A DNA stretch of 64,000 bases from Hydrogenophaga sp. (GCF_025699295.1 NZ_JAILWB010000022.1:1-64000); one strand, 5' to 3'; positions 1 to 9,676 are shown, counted from the first letter of the stretch. The notes: generated from the letters alone by a model not told the origin. Made by a program: numbers and translations.

Positions 1-388
1 TGACGGCCAGCGGAGCAACACCACTCAAGCGGCTTGCCTGCAGAACAGCAGTAGGGGCCCCAGCCGGTGCCGGTGCCGGTGCCGGTGCCGGTGCCGGTGC
101 TGGTGCTGGTGCTGGTGCTGGTGCTGGTGCTGGTGCTGGTGCTGGTGCTGGTGCCGGTGCCGGTGCCGGTGCAGGTGCAGGTGCTGGTGCTGGTGCTGGC
201 GCCGGTGGCTTCGGCGCGGGTGTCTGGGCGATGGCATCACCTATGATGGCGCCCCCGCTTGAACTCTCACCACCGCCACCGCCACCGCCACCGCCGCAGG
301 CACTCAGCACAGCCAAGCACAGGAAAGCCAGCGGCAAACCGGATGGGTGAACTCGCGACGCGAGCGTTGGAATGGATGGAGTAGTCAT
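1..388 (-). CDS. PKD-domain lipoprotein with a Pro-Ala repeat linker, partial (runs off the left edge)
   Basis: Reading the minus strand from the ATG at 386-388 gives an open frame to the window edge with no stop. The first 31 residues are a lipoprotein signal ending in the lipobox LSAC, immediately followed by a run of eight glycines (CGGGGGGGG), a style frequent in Burkholderiales lipoproteins. After a short Ser/Gly segment comes a linker of about 24 Pro-Ala dipeptides (62-205). The last visible residues, APTAVLQASRLSGVAPLAV, resemble the start of a PKD-type Ig-like domain. The protein is therefore probably a surface lipoprotein with a rigid stalk carrying extracellular domains encoded to the left. 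No strong Shine-Dalgarno is seen, so the exact start is tentative. The true function lies outside the window. A His-rich frame over the same repeat is a shadow. Confidence 0.75.
   Translation of the reverse strand, partial: MTTPSIPTLASRVHPSGLPLAFLCLAVLSACGGGGGGGGGESSSGGAIIGDAIAQTPAPKPPAPAPAPAPAPAPAPAPAPAPAPAPAPAPAPAPAPAPAPAPAPAPAPAGAPTAVLQASRLSGVAPLAV
62..205 (-). repeat. Hexanucleotide tandem repeat, about 24 units of CCNGCN
   Basis: On the plus strand this reads as back-to-back GGTGCC / GGTGCT / GGTGCA hexamers with third-position variants arranged in blocks. It encodes the Pro-Ala linker of the lipoprotein in frame. Because the unit is 6 nt, copy-number change would lengthen or shorten the stalk without shifting frame. 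Confidence 0.9.
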
Positions 389-1327
389 ATAGGGTTCATC
401 AAAGACGCGGCGGTGAGTCTGTCAATCGACACCTTCGCCGCACAACCACCCGCAAAACTACTCAATGAAACTGGGCAGAAGCGCGGTCGGAATGCAGTGT
501 CGCTTACCCAGCCGTATGGAAAGTAGATCGAACAGAACAAGCGGCCGAAGCCACCAGCTGAACGGAGTATCTCCACCTGGCTGCCGCGACCTATCACTTC
601 AGGTTAACCTACGTAAGAAGTTGTGCAATTGCGAACGCGCGTCGAGGCCACGCACGCGCCACCTCCGAGACTCAAGGCTGCACATCTATTCTTGCAGTGC
701 GTCACAATTTTTTACGTTTGATGCAGATGAGTTGCCACTCCGTTCTCCGCAACACCCGGTGGTCGAATTTCAACGCGTGACGAGCAGTCCGCCGGCGCTT
801 TGAGGATGGTGGCCAGATCGCCAAGTGAGCGGCGGGTGGCGCGCCGCTGATACAACGCTGCGAGCACGCGGCGTCACACCGTCCCTGGTACCACCACGAT
901 CGGTTCCATGTGACAAAAGACCGAGCACATGGAGAACGTATTTCTGTGGCAGAGCGTCAAGCCGCTTGGAGAAGATAATCAACAAGATCAATTGGAGTCC
1001 CTGTTGCCCACTGGGCGTCAGATGAGGCGAGACGAATTGTGGCAAAGACCAGCAACCTGCGACGAGCAGATATTGATCAATGATTAAATTTCCATCAAGC
1101 AAGCACCTTGATGCCTCACCCTCCATGGGGCTGCGGTTATCTGATCCATCTTATCGAATTCAAGCAAGAAAATTTGTACCGAACAAGACCGGGGGGAACA
1201 TGTTTCGCCGTCAATGGCTCCTGTCATGGCACACCAATTGTGGTGGCTCGATGTCCGCCCCATCCTTGAATAAAGATGCGCTGCGGAGAAAACAGCGGTA
1301 TCTCGAGCGCACCGAGCTATCAACTCC
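389..1327. other. Gene-free stretch of about 0.94 kb
   Basis: This lies between the divergent lipoprotein and the first glycosyltransferase of the polysaccharide cluster. The frames that are open here (for example 465-803 plus, 770-1126 minus, 1080-1331 plus) have no recognisable domain, no good ribosome binding site and an unnatural composition (Arg/Ser/Cys-rich). The sequence is visibly more AT-rich than the flanking genes. It probably holds the promoters for both neighbours and perhaps decayed sequence, but I see no convincing operator, transposase remnant or RNA gene. Confidence 0.5.
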
Positions 1328-2305
1328 ATGAAACCCACTCAGATCGACGCATCCTTGGGAGTGGTGGCAATCGGCAGAAACGAAGGTGAGCGACTCCGGC
1401 TGTGCCTGGATTCCGTGCGGCACCTCGCTTGGCAGATCGTCTACGTCGACTCCGGGTCGACCGACCATTCAAGAAGCATGGCGGCGGAGATGGGCGCCAG
1501 CGTGGTCGAGCTTGATCTGTCTTCCCCGTTCACGGCTGCCCGAGCCCGGAACCAAGGTGCATTCCACCTGCTGAAACATCAACCGGCTACCGAATACATC
1601 CTGTTTGTAGATGGTGATTGTGAAGTCGTGCCCGGCTGGTTGGAGGCCAGTACCGCGTTCTTGCGCGACCATCCGGGTTGTGCCGTGGTCTGCGGTCGCC
1701 GACGGGAGCGGTTTCCAACGCAAACCATCTACAACCAGCTATGCGACCAAGAATGGAACACACCCGTCGGCGAAGCCCGCCAATGCGGCGGAGATGCCGT
1801 GATGCGCGCAAGCGCTTTTACATCGGTGAACGGCTACCGCGATGGCATGATCGCGGGCGAAGAACCGGAGCTCTGCGTCCGCCTTCGCCAAAAGGGCTGG
1901 TCGATCCACCGCCTGGACCATGAAATGACGCTGCACGACGCGGCGATCACGCGTTTCGGTCAGTGGTGGAAACGCAGCATGAGAGCGGGGCATGCTTATG
2001 CGGAAGGCTCCTGGCTGCACGGACACCCTCCCGAGCGCCATTGCGTCGCCGAGACACGCAGGGCACTGGCGTGGGGTGCGGGCATTCCCGCCATTGCTGT
2101 AATTCTGGCGCTAGTTTGGGGACCGGCGTGGCTGGCGCTGTTCGCCATCTACCCGCTTCAATTCTGTCGTCTCTGGTGGAAAACCGGTTCGCGCTTCACG
2201 GCATGGTTCATGCTCGCTGGAAAGTTTGCAGAAACCGTGGGCATCCTGAAGTTTCACTGGACCAGGATCAAAGGCGAGTCCGCACGAATCATCGAATACA
2301 AATAG
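1328..2305 (+). CDS. Glycosyltransferase family 2
   Basis: A 325-residue GT-A fold enzyme expected to transfer a sugar from a nucleotide donor to the growing lipid-linked polysaccharide unit at the inner face of the membrane. The N-terminal domain shows the GT2 signature: VVAIGRNEGERL near residue 12, VDSGSTD around 41-47, and the metal-binding FVDGDCEV near 95. The acidic GGDAVMR and AGEEPELC segments follow at about 153-181. The C-terminal third has hydrophobic segments (AIPAIAVILALVWGPAW and following) that probably anchor it in the membrane. It is the first gene of a same-strand cluster and is followed after 45 nt by the deacetylase. The sugar specificity cannot be read from the sequence. 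Confidence 0.88.
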   Translation: MKPTQIDASLGVVAIGRNEGERLRLCLDSVRHLAWQIVYVDSGSTDHSRSMAAEMGASVVELDLSSPFTAARARNQGAFHLLKHQPATEYILFVDGDCEVVPGWLEASTAFLRDHPGCAVVCGRRRERFPTQTIYNQLCDQEWNTPVGEARQCGGDAVMRASAFTSVNGYRDGMIAGEEPELCVRLRQKGWSIHRLDHEMTLHDAAITRFGQWWKRSMRAGHAYAEGSWLHGHPPERHCVAETRRALAWGAGIPAIAVILALVWGPAWLALFAIYPLQFCRLWWKTGSRFTAWFMLAGKFAETVGILKFHWTRIKGESARIIEYK

Positions 2306-2350
2306 CTCGCACCCCTCCCACCCACGCTTCAAAGGTGCACGGAGTCCACA

Positions 2351-3373
2351 TTGAGAAAATTCAAGCATTTCGTGCGTGACACGGCTGCGGAAATTCTGCA
2401 TGCCAGTCATCTCACGTGCCCTGCTTTCCGAGCGAGAAACAAGCTCACCATAGCGACCTTCCACCGCGTATTGCCCGCCTCGATCCTGGCGCAATATCCG
2501 TTGCCGGGAATAGCGGTGACGCCGGAGGAACTCAGGCGTTTCCTGGAAGTTTTCCAGGAGCACTATTCGGTTGGCAGCCTGCACGAAAGTGCAAGACTGC
2601 ACCAGTCCGATCAGCGACCTGAGAAACCGCTGCTGGCGATCACTTTCGATGATGGCCAGCTTGACAACTACCTCTTTGCTTTGCCCGTGCTGAATGCACT
2701 GAACGTTCGCGCAAGCTTCTTTGTCGTCACCGACGCCATTGAAGGCAATGAAGTGCTCTGGCACGACAAAATCGCGTATGCCGTGCAAAAGCTCCAGCAG
2801 CGTGATGCTTCCGCCTTGCAGACTTGGCTTTCCGGACTGGGTGTGCAGGGCCATGCTTCCGACCCGGTGAATGCCGCGATAGCTGCCGCCAAACTGCTCG
2901 AACCTGGGGAGCGAGCTGGGCACGTGGGTCGACTGGAACAGCTCACGGGGTCTCACATCCGCCCGGACTGGGATGGGATGATGACCTGGGACCAGATCAG
3001 GGAGATGCGATCGGGCGGCCACGAGATCGGTTCGCACAGCAAAAGCCACCCTATCCTGCCGCTGGTCTCCGATGAGGCGCTCCACCACGAAATCAGGCAT
3101 TCCCGAGATCTGCTGGAAGCGCAAATAGATCACGAAGTACGTTCATTCTGTTATCCGAACGGCGACTATGATGAGAGAGTCAGTGCGTGTGTGCGACAGG
3201 CAGGCTACGAGTTTGCAGTGACCACGCGCTACGGCATCAACCCGAAAGACAGTGATCCGTACAGCCTTCGGCGGATTGATCTTCAAAGCGGGTATGGAAA
3301 GAATGCCGCTGGCACATTCAGATCGAGTGGCCTCCTTCTGCGCATGACTGGCCTGCTGCCCGGCATGTCCTAG
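2351..3373 (+). CDS. Polysaccharide deacetylase family (NodB-type) protein
   Basis: A 340-residue protein of carbohydrate esterase family 4, expected to remove N- or O-acetyl groups from a sugar in the polysaccharide. The metal-site motif LAITFDDGQ is at about residues 96-104 and the second metal motif HEIGSHSKSHP at about 226-236. The FCYPNGDYDE stretch near 265 is also typical of the family. The start is a TTG at 2351, supported by GGAG at 2341-2344 with a 6-nt spacer; no better ATG lies upstream in frame. It has no signal peptide, so it may act on a lipid-linked precursor in the cytoplasm. Relatives of this type occur in exosortase-linked exopolysaccharide loci (family knowledge). Confidence 0.85.
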   Translation: MRKFKHFVRDTAAEILHASHLTCPAFRARNKLTIATFHRVLPASILAQYPLPGIAVTPEELRRFLEVFQEHYSVGSLHESARLHQSDQRPEKPLLAITFDDGQLDNYLFALPVLNALNVRASFFVVTDAIEGNEVLWHDKIAYAVQKLQQRDASALQTWLSGLGVQGHASDPVNAAIAAAKLLEPGERAGHVGRLEQLTGSHIRPDWDGMMTWDQIREMRSGGHEIGSHSKSHPILPLVSDEALHHEIRHSRDLLEAQIDHEVRSFCYPNGDYDERVSACVRQAGYEFAVTTRYGINPKDSDPYSLRRIDLQSGYGKNAAGTFRSSGLLLRMTGLLPGMS

Positions 3374-3412
3374 GCGCTCTGTACCCCAGAGAACCAACTG
3401 AGATTGGACAGC

Positions 3413-4315
3413 ATGAAAAGTGAAAACACGTACGTGTTGATTTCCCCCTGTCGCAACGAATCCCGCTACATGCGTGAGACGTTGGACACGGTAATTGCCC
3501 AGTCGACTCTGCCGACGAAATGGGTCATTGTCGATGATGGATCGACCGATGCCACTCCGGAGATCCTGCAGGAGTACGCCGCGAAACATGCCTGGATTCA
3601 GATCGTCACAAGAAAAGACCGCGGGCATCGGGCGGTAGGTCCAGGCGTCATCGACGCCTTTTATACGGGCTATGAAGCTATTGAGCCCACCGACTACACA
3701 TTCCTGTGCAAGCTGGATCTCGACCTGCGTCTTCCACCCAGGTATTTCGAGATTCTGATTGCACGCATGAACGCCAACGCGCGTCTGGCCACCTGCAGCG
3801 GCAAGGCCTATGTCATGGAGAACGGCCAGCTCGAACCCGAGCGACATGGAGACGACACGTCCCTGGGCATGACGAAGTTCTACCGCACGACGTGTTTTCA
3901 GGCTATCGGCGGTTTTGTCAGGGAAGTGATGTGGGACGGTATCGACAACCACCTGTGCCGCATGCGGGGCTGGATGGCATGCAGCTGGGACGAGCCGGAC
4001 TTGCGCTTTGTCCATCTAAGGCCCATGGGGTCCAGCCAGGACAGCATCTACGTGGGCAGGATGCGTCATGGCTACGGCCAGTACTTCATGGGCACCGGCC
4101 TTTTGTTCATGGCCGCCAGCGCACTCTCTCGCGTCAACCAGAAGCCCTACATCGTCGGCAGCGCGGCCATGCTCTGGGGATGGATCAAGGCGGCGCTCCA
4201 GCGCAAGCCACGCTACGAGAACCCGGCCTTCCGACGCTTCTTGCGGCAGTACCAGTGGCGCAGCCTGCTGATGGGCAAGGAGAAGGCGCTTCAATCCATG
4301 GAGCATGGCCACTGA
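3413..4315 (+). CDS. Glycosyltransferase family 2
   Basis: About 300 residues. The N-terminus has the GT2 donor-site pattern (YVLISPCRNE, then VDDGSTDATPEI) and the DxD-like KLDLDLRLP near residue 103. The central WDGIDNHLCRMRGW resembles the acceptor/catalytic segment of GT2 enzymes, and a hydrophobic segment sits near the C-terminus (FMGTGLLFMAASAL). I prefer the ATG at 3413; a TTG at 3404 in the same frame is possible. Its stop overlaps the start of the amidotransferase by one base (TGATG at 4313-4317), so the two are probably translationally coupled and act in the same pathway. Confidence 0.85.
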   Translation: MKSENTYVLISPCRNESRYMRETLDTVIAQSTLPTKWVIVDDGSTDATPEILQEYAAKHAWIQIVTRKDRGHRAVGPGVIDAFYTGYEAIEPTDYTFLCKLDLDLRLPPRYFEILIARMNANARLATCSGKAYVMENGQLEPERHGDDTSLGMTKFYRTTCFQAIGGFVREVMWDGIDNHLCRMRGWMACSWDEPDLRFVHLRPMGSSQDSIYVGRMRHGYGQYFMGTGLLFMAASALSRVNQKPYIVGSAAMLWGWIKAALQRKPRYENPAFRRFLRQYQWRSLLMGKEKALQSMEHGH

Positions 4316-6258
4316 TGTGCGGCATCGCGGGAATCATCGGTGCGCCAACCGAGAGCAATCAGGCGGCTCTGCGCCGCATGACGGACGCCATGCGGCAGCG
4401 TGGACCCGATGGCGAGGGCTACTGGACATCGCCGCTCCATCCAAGCGGACACTGCGCCATGTTCGGGCATCGGCGGCTGTCGATCCTGGATCTGTCACCG
4501 CTGGGTGCCCAGCCGATGGTCCATCCAGCGACCGGGGATGCAACCGTTCTCAATGGCGAAATCTACAACTTCCAGGCCCTGCGCACGGAGCTGCCGGATG
4601 CGCCTGCGGCCTTGCAGTCCTCCGGTGACACAGCCGTGCTGCTGCGGATGCTGGCCGCCCATGGTGAAAGTGCGCTCCCACACCTGCGGGGCATGTTCGC
4701 GTTTGCGTTCTGGAACAAGGCCACCGGCGAGGTGTTGATTGCGCGCGACCCCATGGGCATCAAGCCGCTGTACTTCGCGGCGAATCCCTCTGGAGCAGGA
4801 GACTGGTCGTTTGCCTTCGCATCTGAGGTCCGCCCTCTGCTGGCCTCGAGGCTGATCCACGACCCCCGCCTCAACCCCAAAGCGGTCGCTTCGGTGCTGT
4901 GGAACGGCTTCACGGTCGCACCGGAAACTGCGGTGAAAGGCATCGAGTCGCTGTTGCCCGGCGAAGCCATGTGGCTCGACGGACAGGGGCGCTTGCTGCG
5001 CCGGTTCACCTACTGGCGCCATCCCGAAGCGACGGGGGGACCCGCCGCCACACAGGCAGAGGTTGAGGCCGCGCTGATGAAGTCGGTCCGCGCCCACATG
5101 ATCAGTGACGTGCCCCTGGGCATCTTCCTCTCAGGCGGCATCGACTCCTCAGCCGTGGCCAATCTGGCCAAACGCGCGGGCGCCGCCGAAATCAATTCGT
5201 TCACACTGGTCTTCGAAGAAGCGGATCGCAACGAAGCCTTCTTCGCCAGGCAGGTCGCTGATGCGATCGGAACCCGCCATCAGGAAATCCTGTTGACGCA
5301 GCAGTCGTTCCTCGATCACCTGGAAACAGCCCTGGACAGCCTCGACCAACCCAGTTTCGATGGCCTGAACTCCTACTTCATGTCGCGGGCCGTGCGCGAT
5401 GCCGGCTTCAAGGTGGCGCTCGTGGGCACCGGTGGCGATGAGCTGTTTGGCGGCTACCAGTCGTTTTCCGACCTGCCCCGCCTGCATGCCGGGCTGAAAG
5501 CGCTGGACACGCTGCCTGGCGCGTTCACTAAACTTGCGGCTTATATCGCCGACGGGCTCTTCGGCCAGCCGAGTCACGGCTATTCGCCCCAGACCCGATG
5601 GGCCAAGCTGCCTGCCATGATCGAACAAGGCGGCTCGCTGCTCGGTCTCTACCAGATCGCCTACGCCCTGTTTCTCCCGCAGACCCAGCTCGACCTGCTG
5701 CACGAGAGCATCCGGAGCGAGTTTCTGCCGGACGGGCTGCCCACCATTCGCCGCGCGGCGATGCTGGCCGACATCAAGACACGAGTGCCACTCGACGCCA
5801 TCAGCGCCATGGAGCACCGCATGTTCCTGGGCGAGCGCCTGTTGCGCGACACCGATGCAGCCAGCATGGCCGCGTCGCTAGAGACGCGACTGCCCTTCGT
5901 CGACAAGGAACTGCTCTCAGTGGTCAGCCGCATGGATACCGGTGACCGTTTTTTTCCATTGAAGACCAAGCGCGCCTTGAGACAGGCCGGCCTCAAGGGG
6001 CTGGACCCCAAAATGTTCGAACGGCCTAAGTCCGGCTTCGAACTGCCATTCAACCGCTGGCTGAAAAGTTCGCTGGGCGAAGAAGTTGGCGCCACGCTGC
6101 TGGACGCGCCGCTGGTGGCATCCGCCGGCCTGCAGCCCGAGGCGGTCGAAAGACTGTGGCGAGCTTTCAGCGCGGGCGCGAAAGGCCTCTACTGGACCCG
6201 CATCTGGGCCTTGTACGCCCTGATCCGCTGGGTCCGCGTTCATCGAATCACCATCTGA
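4315..6258 (+). CDS. asnB: Asparagine synthase (glutamine-hydrolysing) family amidotransferase of an exopolysaccharide locus
   Basis: 647 residues. The start is set at the ATG at 4315 because this gives Met-Cys-Gly-Ile, in which Cys2 becomes the catalytic N-terminal nucleophile of the class II glutaminase domain (residues 2 to about 200, with RGPDGEG, GHRRLSILD and NGEIYN). The frame stays open further upstream, but that overlaps the previous gene and is spurious. The synthetase half has the ATP pyrophosphatase loop SGGIDSS at 273-279 and GTGGDELFGGY near 375. In polysaccharide loci such proteins usually amidate a uronic acid or another carboxyl group rather than make free asparagine (family knowledge). 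The similarity to the amidotransferases of exosortase loci is only by context, so the substrate is open. Confidence 0.87.
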   Translation: MCGIAGIIGAPTESNQAALRRMTDAMRQRGPDGEGYWTSPLHPSGHCAMFGHRRLSILDLSPLGAQPMVHPATGDATVLNGEIYNFQALRTELPDAPAALQSSGDTAVLLRMLAAHGESALPHLRGMFAFAFWNKATGEVLIARDPMGIKPLYFAANPSGAGDWSFAFASEVRPLLASRLIHDPRLNPKAVASVLWNGFTVAPETAVKGIESLLPGEAMWLDGQGRLLRRFTYWRHPEATGGPAATQAEVEAALMKSVRAHMISDVPLGIFLSGGIDSSAVANLAKRAGAAEINSFTLVFEEADRNEAFFARQVADAIGTRHQEILLTQQSFLDHLETALDSLDQPSFDGLNSYFMSRAVRDAGFKVALVGTGGDELFGGYQSFSDLPRLHAGLKALDTLPGAFTKLAAYIADGLFGQPSHGYSPQTRWAKLPAMIEQGGSLLGLYQIAYALFLPQTQLDLLHESIRSEFLPDGLPTIRRAAMLADIKTRVPLDAISAMEHRMFLGERLLRDTDAASMAASLETRLPFVDKELLSVVSRMDTGDRFFPLKTKRALRQAGLKGLDPKMFERPKSGFELPFNRWLKSSLGEEVGATLLDAPLVASAGLQPEAVERLWRAFSAGAKGLYWTRIWALYALIRWVRVHRITI

Positions 6259-6268
6259 GCAGCAGACC

Positions 6269-7525
6269 ATGCCCGAGCACCGTATCGGCTATGTGCTGAG
6301 CGAATACCCCAAGATCAGCCACACCTTCATTCGCCGCGAAATCGAAGCACTGGAGAGCGCAGGCATCCCCGTGGAGCGTTTCGCCATCCGGGGCTCGAAC
6401 GAAGACTGGCCCGACCCGGCGGACCAAGCCGAGGCAAGCCGCACCCGCCAAGTGCTGGCGAGCGGGCTCCCCTCGATGCTCGGAGCCATGCTGGAGGTCC
6501 TCCTGCGGGCACCGCGGCGGACTTTGCGCGCTCTCGCGCTCGCCACGCGGATGGGGTGGCACGGCGACCGCCCCATACCGGTGCACTGGATCTATTTGCT
6601 GGAGGCCGCCCTGATCGCGAAATGGGCGCGCGAGTCAGCCGTCACCCACCTGCACGCCCACTTCGGCAGCAATCCCGCCGAAGTGGCGATGCTGGCTGCC
6701 GAGTTGAGTGGAATCGGCTTCAGCTTCACCGCGCATGGCACGGTGGAAACGGACAACGCCGTGGCCATCAAGCTGTCCGAGAAAATCCGCCGCGCCACGT
6801 TCGTGGTGGCGGTCAGCGAGTACGGCCGCGCCCAGATGATGCGCTGGATACCGTTCGAGGACTGGCAGAAGATTCACGTTGTCCACTGCGGCATTGGCGC
6901 CGACTTTCTCGAACATGAACACACGGACGTGCCCGACGTTGATCAGTTCGTGACGGTGGGGCGGCTGTCGGGCGAAAAGGGGCACCTCGTCCTGATCGAC
7001 GCACTGGCCCGGCTGATCGCCCAGGGCCACGCCTGCCGGCTGGTGATGGTCGGCGACGGCCCACTGCGAGGCGCCATCGAACAACGCTGCCACGAACTCG
7101 GCATCGAGCGTTTCGTCAACATCACAGGCTGGCAGTCCGGAGAAACGATCCGCGAATGGCTGATCGGTTCGCGCGCCCTCATCCTGCCGAGCTTCGCCGA
7201 GGGACTGCCTGTGGTGATCATGGAATCCCTTGCGCTCGGACGACCTGTGATCGCCTCATGGGTCGCCGGCGTACCGGAGCTGGTTCGGGATGGGCACACC
7301 GGCTGGCTGGTCCCGCCGGGCGATGCAACCGCTCTTGCGAACGCGATGAAGGCCTGCCTCGCATTGCAGCCCACGCAAATGGCCGCAATGGCGAACGCCG
7401 GTAAGACCTCAGTGCGCAAAGCTCACGATGCCAGAATCGAAGCGCAGAAACTGATGGTATTGCTCACCCCGACCAACGGGGCAGAAACGGCAGTGCCCTC
7501 TGCTCGGCCGGCCACTCCCCTGTGA
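6269..7525 (+). CDS. Glycosyltransferase family 4
   Basis: 418 residues, GT-B fold, expected to be a retaining sugar transferase acting on the cytoplasmic face. The N-terminal domain begins VLSEYPKISHTFIRREIEAL, a start typical of the WcaL/colanic-acid-like GT4 enzymes. The C-terminal donor domain has VGRLSGEKGH, VMVGDGPLRG and the EX7E-type motif in SFAEGLPVVIMESLALGRP (about 310-328). The last 25 residues look like a variable tail. It follows the amidotransferase by 10 nt on the same strand, so an operon is likely. Donor and acceptor sugars are unknown. Confidence 0.88.
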   Translation: MPEHRIGYVLSEYPKISHTFIRREIEALESAGIPVERFAIRGSNEDWPDPADQAEASRTRQVLASGLPSMLGAMLEVLLRAPRRTLRALALATRMGWHGDRPIPVHWIYLLEAALIAKWARESAVTHLHAHFGSNPAEVAMLAAELSGIGFSFTAHGTVETDNAVAIKLSEKIRRATFVVAVSEYGRAQMMRWIPFEDWQKIHVVHCGIGADFLEHEHTDVPDVDQFVTVGRLSGEKGHLVLIDALARLIAQGHACRLVMVGDGPLRGAIEQRCHELGIERFVNITGWQSGETIREWLIGSRALILPSFAEGLPVVIMESLALGRPVIASWVAGVPELVRDGHTGWLVPPGDATALANAMKACLALQPTQMAAMANAGKTSVRKAHDARIEAQKLMVLLTPTNGAETAVPSARPATPL

Positions 7526-7633
7526 CGTCCGCGACCCGATTTACCAGTACTGCCCGACCGACGCCAGTCCCCACGCGCAGGCATCAATAAACCCTTGAAC
7601 TTGTCCATTTGAGAAAGCAGGAAGGCCAAATCC

Positions 7634-9676
7634 ATGTCGACAACTTTGTCCACCCACGGGGATAACATGGGTTACCGGCGAGATATAGACAGCCTTCGCG
7701 CATTTGCGATTATTCCTGTCGTATTGTTTCATGCGGGCCTAAGTTTCATTCCAGGTGGATTTGTCGGCGTCGACGTATTCTTCGTGATATCTGGTTTTCT
7801 GATATCAAAAATTATCATCAGAGAAGTTTGGGAAGAACAATTTTCCCTAATGAAGTTCTATGAGCGTCGCGCCAGAAGGATAATACCGGCGCTCATTGCG
7901 GTGGTCAGCATCACGATGATTTTTGGATGGGTGGTCTTCAAGCCAGAGGAGGTGAATGCCCTTGGGAAATCAGCAGCGGCAGCCATTGGCTTCTCATCCA
8001 ATATATGGTTCTGGAAGTCTGCGCTTGAGTATTTCGGCCCAGCCGTAGAGTCAGCCCCGCTACTGCACACGTGGTCTCTTGCTGTAGAAGAACAGTTTTA
8101 TATTCTATTCCCGCTGCTGATTCTTGTCATCTACAAGTACACTCCCCGTCATATAGGCAAAATCGTTCTTGCAGTTACGCTGCTGTCGTTTCTACTGGCG
8201 ACATATATGGTGTACTTGAAGCCGAGCGCCACCTTTTATTTACTGCCAACTCGGGCATGGGAGTTGGGGATAGGGTCAGTACTGGCAATCTACTCATCCC
8301 AAATTCGCATTGGATCCAGCCCATTTCGTGAAATCATTGCGATTCTCGGGATTGCCCTTCTTCTATACCCGCTCTTTTTCTACTCAAAATCCATGCCGTT
8401 TCCAGGCTGGACCGCGCTCGCGCCTTGTCTCGGTGCAGCCATGCTTATTGCATTGGGCCATGGCAAGCCGGTGCGTGCACTGTCATTCATGCAGTGGAGT
8501 CCGTTGGTTTTCGTCGGAAAAATCTCCTATTCGCTGTACCTCGTCCACTGGCCTGTCGCAGTATTTACCAAGTACCTCTCCAATACTGCCACACTGACTT
8601 ATTCGATGGCGATCTTGGTTATTGCCATCTCGGTAGCGTGCGCTATTTTCTCCTGGCGATTCATTGAGCAGCCGTTTCGCTCCAGCACAGCCAGTACATA
8701 CAAAATACTTGGATACTCTGGGGGCACAATGACCCTTGTCGCCGCATTGGCCATCGGCATTGCAAGCTTCGATAGCTGGAAGTTCCGCCTGCCCAGCGAG
8801 CAGCAGGCGATTGTAGATGCCGCAAATGATAGAGCCGAAACCCCCTCAAACTGCACCCCGCTTTGGATGGAGTTTGGCTTGTGCCCGATCGGCGCCATCA
8901 ATAGAGAAACAAGCAACTATGATTTCATCTTAATGGGTGACTCTCATGCGCTCTCCATTTCCACTGAAATTAGCGACTCTGCGCGCCTTGCAGGAAAATC
9001 CGGGTTGATGATGAATATGATATGCCCGCCTTTATCGGGCGTATTCCGTCTGATCGAACCCAGATGCACGGACTTTACAGAAGCAGTTCTCAGTGAGGTA
9101 TTGAGAAGAACCGATGTCAAGACCGTGATTCTGCATGCACGGTGGGCCTATTACGAGTCTGGCACGGATATTGACGGAAAAAAGGAAACCGAAAAATACA
9201 ATTTGCTGCTTGTGCGAGATGCCTTGGACAAAACCGGCAGCAATCCTCACCAGATCTTTGAGCGCGGATTTCGCCGCACCATTGAGCAATTGCTCGATAG
9301 TGGGCGTAATGTGATAATTATTGAGGGAGTGCCCGAAGTGGGCTGGAACGTCCCCAATGCCTTGATTCTCAAGGAGCGCTGGGGTATTGAACCTCCTGCC
9401 CCCCCATCAATTGAAGCAGTTCGTGCGAGGCAGTCTGGCGCAAGATCAGTGTTTGACCAGTTCAGGGGCCATCCTCGTGTTCACCTGATAGACCCCATAC
9501 CAGCGATGTGTGGCAATTATGAGTGTCGGGTTGCACTAGAAGGCATACCAGCTTATTACGATGGTGATCACCTGACCAAAAGTGCCGCCAAAAGCCTATT
9601 TCGCGAGATTTTCATCAAGGAGATATATGGCAACATGCAGAAACCATCGCAAGAGCAAATGACGATGAAACAATGA
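7634..9676 (+). CDS. Acyltransferase 3 family protein with C-terminal SGNH domain (OatA-like O-acyltransferase)
   Basis: 680 residues. The N-terminal ~370 residues form the multispanning acyltransferase-3 domain: YRRDIDSLRAFAIIPVVLFH with the family His, GGFVGVDVFFVISGFLIS, YERRARRIIPAL, and WSLAVEEQFYILFPL. After the membrane part comes an SGNH-hydrolase-like domain with GDSHALSIS (about 434-442) and a late DGDHLTKSAAK that supplies the DxxH pair. This layout matches enzymes that move an acetyl or other acyl group across the membrane and onto a sugar hydroxyl outside. The start has a good Shine-Dalgarno (AGGAAGG at about 7619). By eye it is clearly more AT-rich than its neighbours, which suggests separate acquisition. 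Its stop overlaps the next start (ATGA at 9673-9676). Confidence 0.9.
   Translation: MSTTLSTHGDNMGYRRDIDSLRAFAIIPVVLFHAGLSFIPGGFVGVDVFFVISGFLISKIIIREVWEEQFSLMKFYERRARRIIPALIAVVSITMIFGWVVFKPEEVNALGKSAAAAIGFSSNIWFWKSALEYFGPAVESAPLLHTWSLAVEEQFYILFPLLILVIYKYTPRHIGKIVLAVTLLSFLLATYMVYLKPSATFYLLPTRAWELGIGSVLAIYSSQIRIGSSPFREIIAILGIALLLYPLFFYSKSMPFPGWTALAPCLGAAMLIALGHGKPVRALSFMQWSPLVFVGKISYSLYLVHWPVAVFTKYLSNTATLTYSMAILVIAISVACAIFSWRFIEQPFRSSTASTYKILGYSGGTMTLVAALAIGIASFDSWKFRLPSEQQAIVDAANDRAETPSNCTPLWMEFGLCPIGAINRETSNYDFILMGDSHALSISTEISDSARLAGKSGLMMNMICPPLSGVFRLIEPRCTDFTEAVLSEVLRRTDVKTVILHARWAYYESGTDIDGKKETEKYNLLLVRDALDKTGSNPHQIFERGFRRTIEQLLDSGRNVIIIEGVPEVGWNVPNALILKERWGIEPPAPPSIEAVRARQSGARSVFDQFRGHPRVHLIDPIPAMCGNYECRVALEGIPAYYDGDHLTKSAAKSLFREIFIKEIYGNMQKPSQEQMTMKQ

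Noticed and set aside
62-205. Possible CRISPR-like array
   Set aside because: The 6-nt units are contiguous without spacers and encode a dipeptide repeat; it is not a CRISPR.
25-240. His/Gln/Arg-rich reading frame over the hexamer repeat (minus strand)
   Set aside because: It is an out-of-frame reading of the Pro-Ala linker; the correct frame begins with a lipoprotein signal and continues past the window edge.
3706-4314. N-terminal extension of the asparagine-synthase-type gene
   Set aside because: It overlaps the GT2 gene in another frame and would bury the catalytic Cys2, which must be N-terminal after Met removal.
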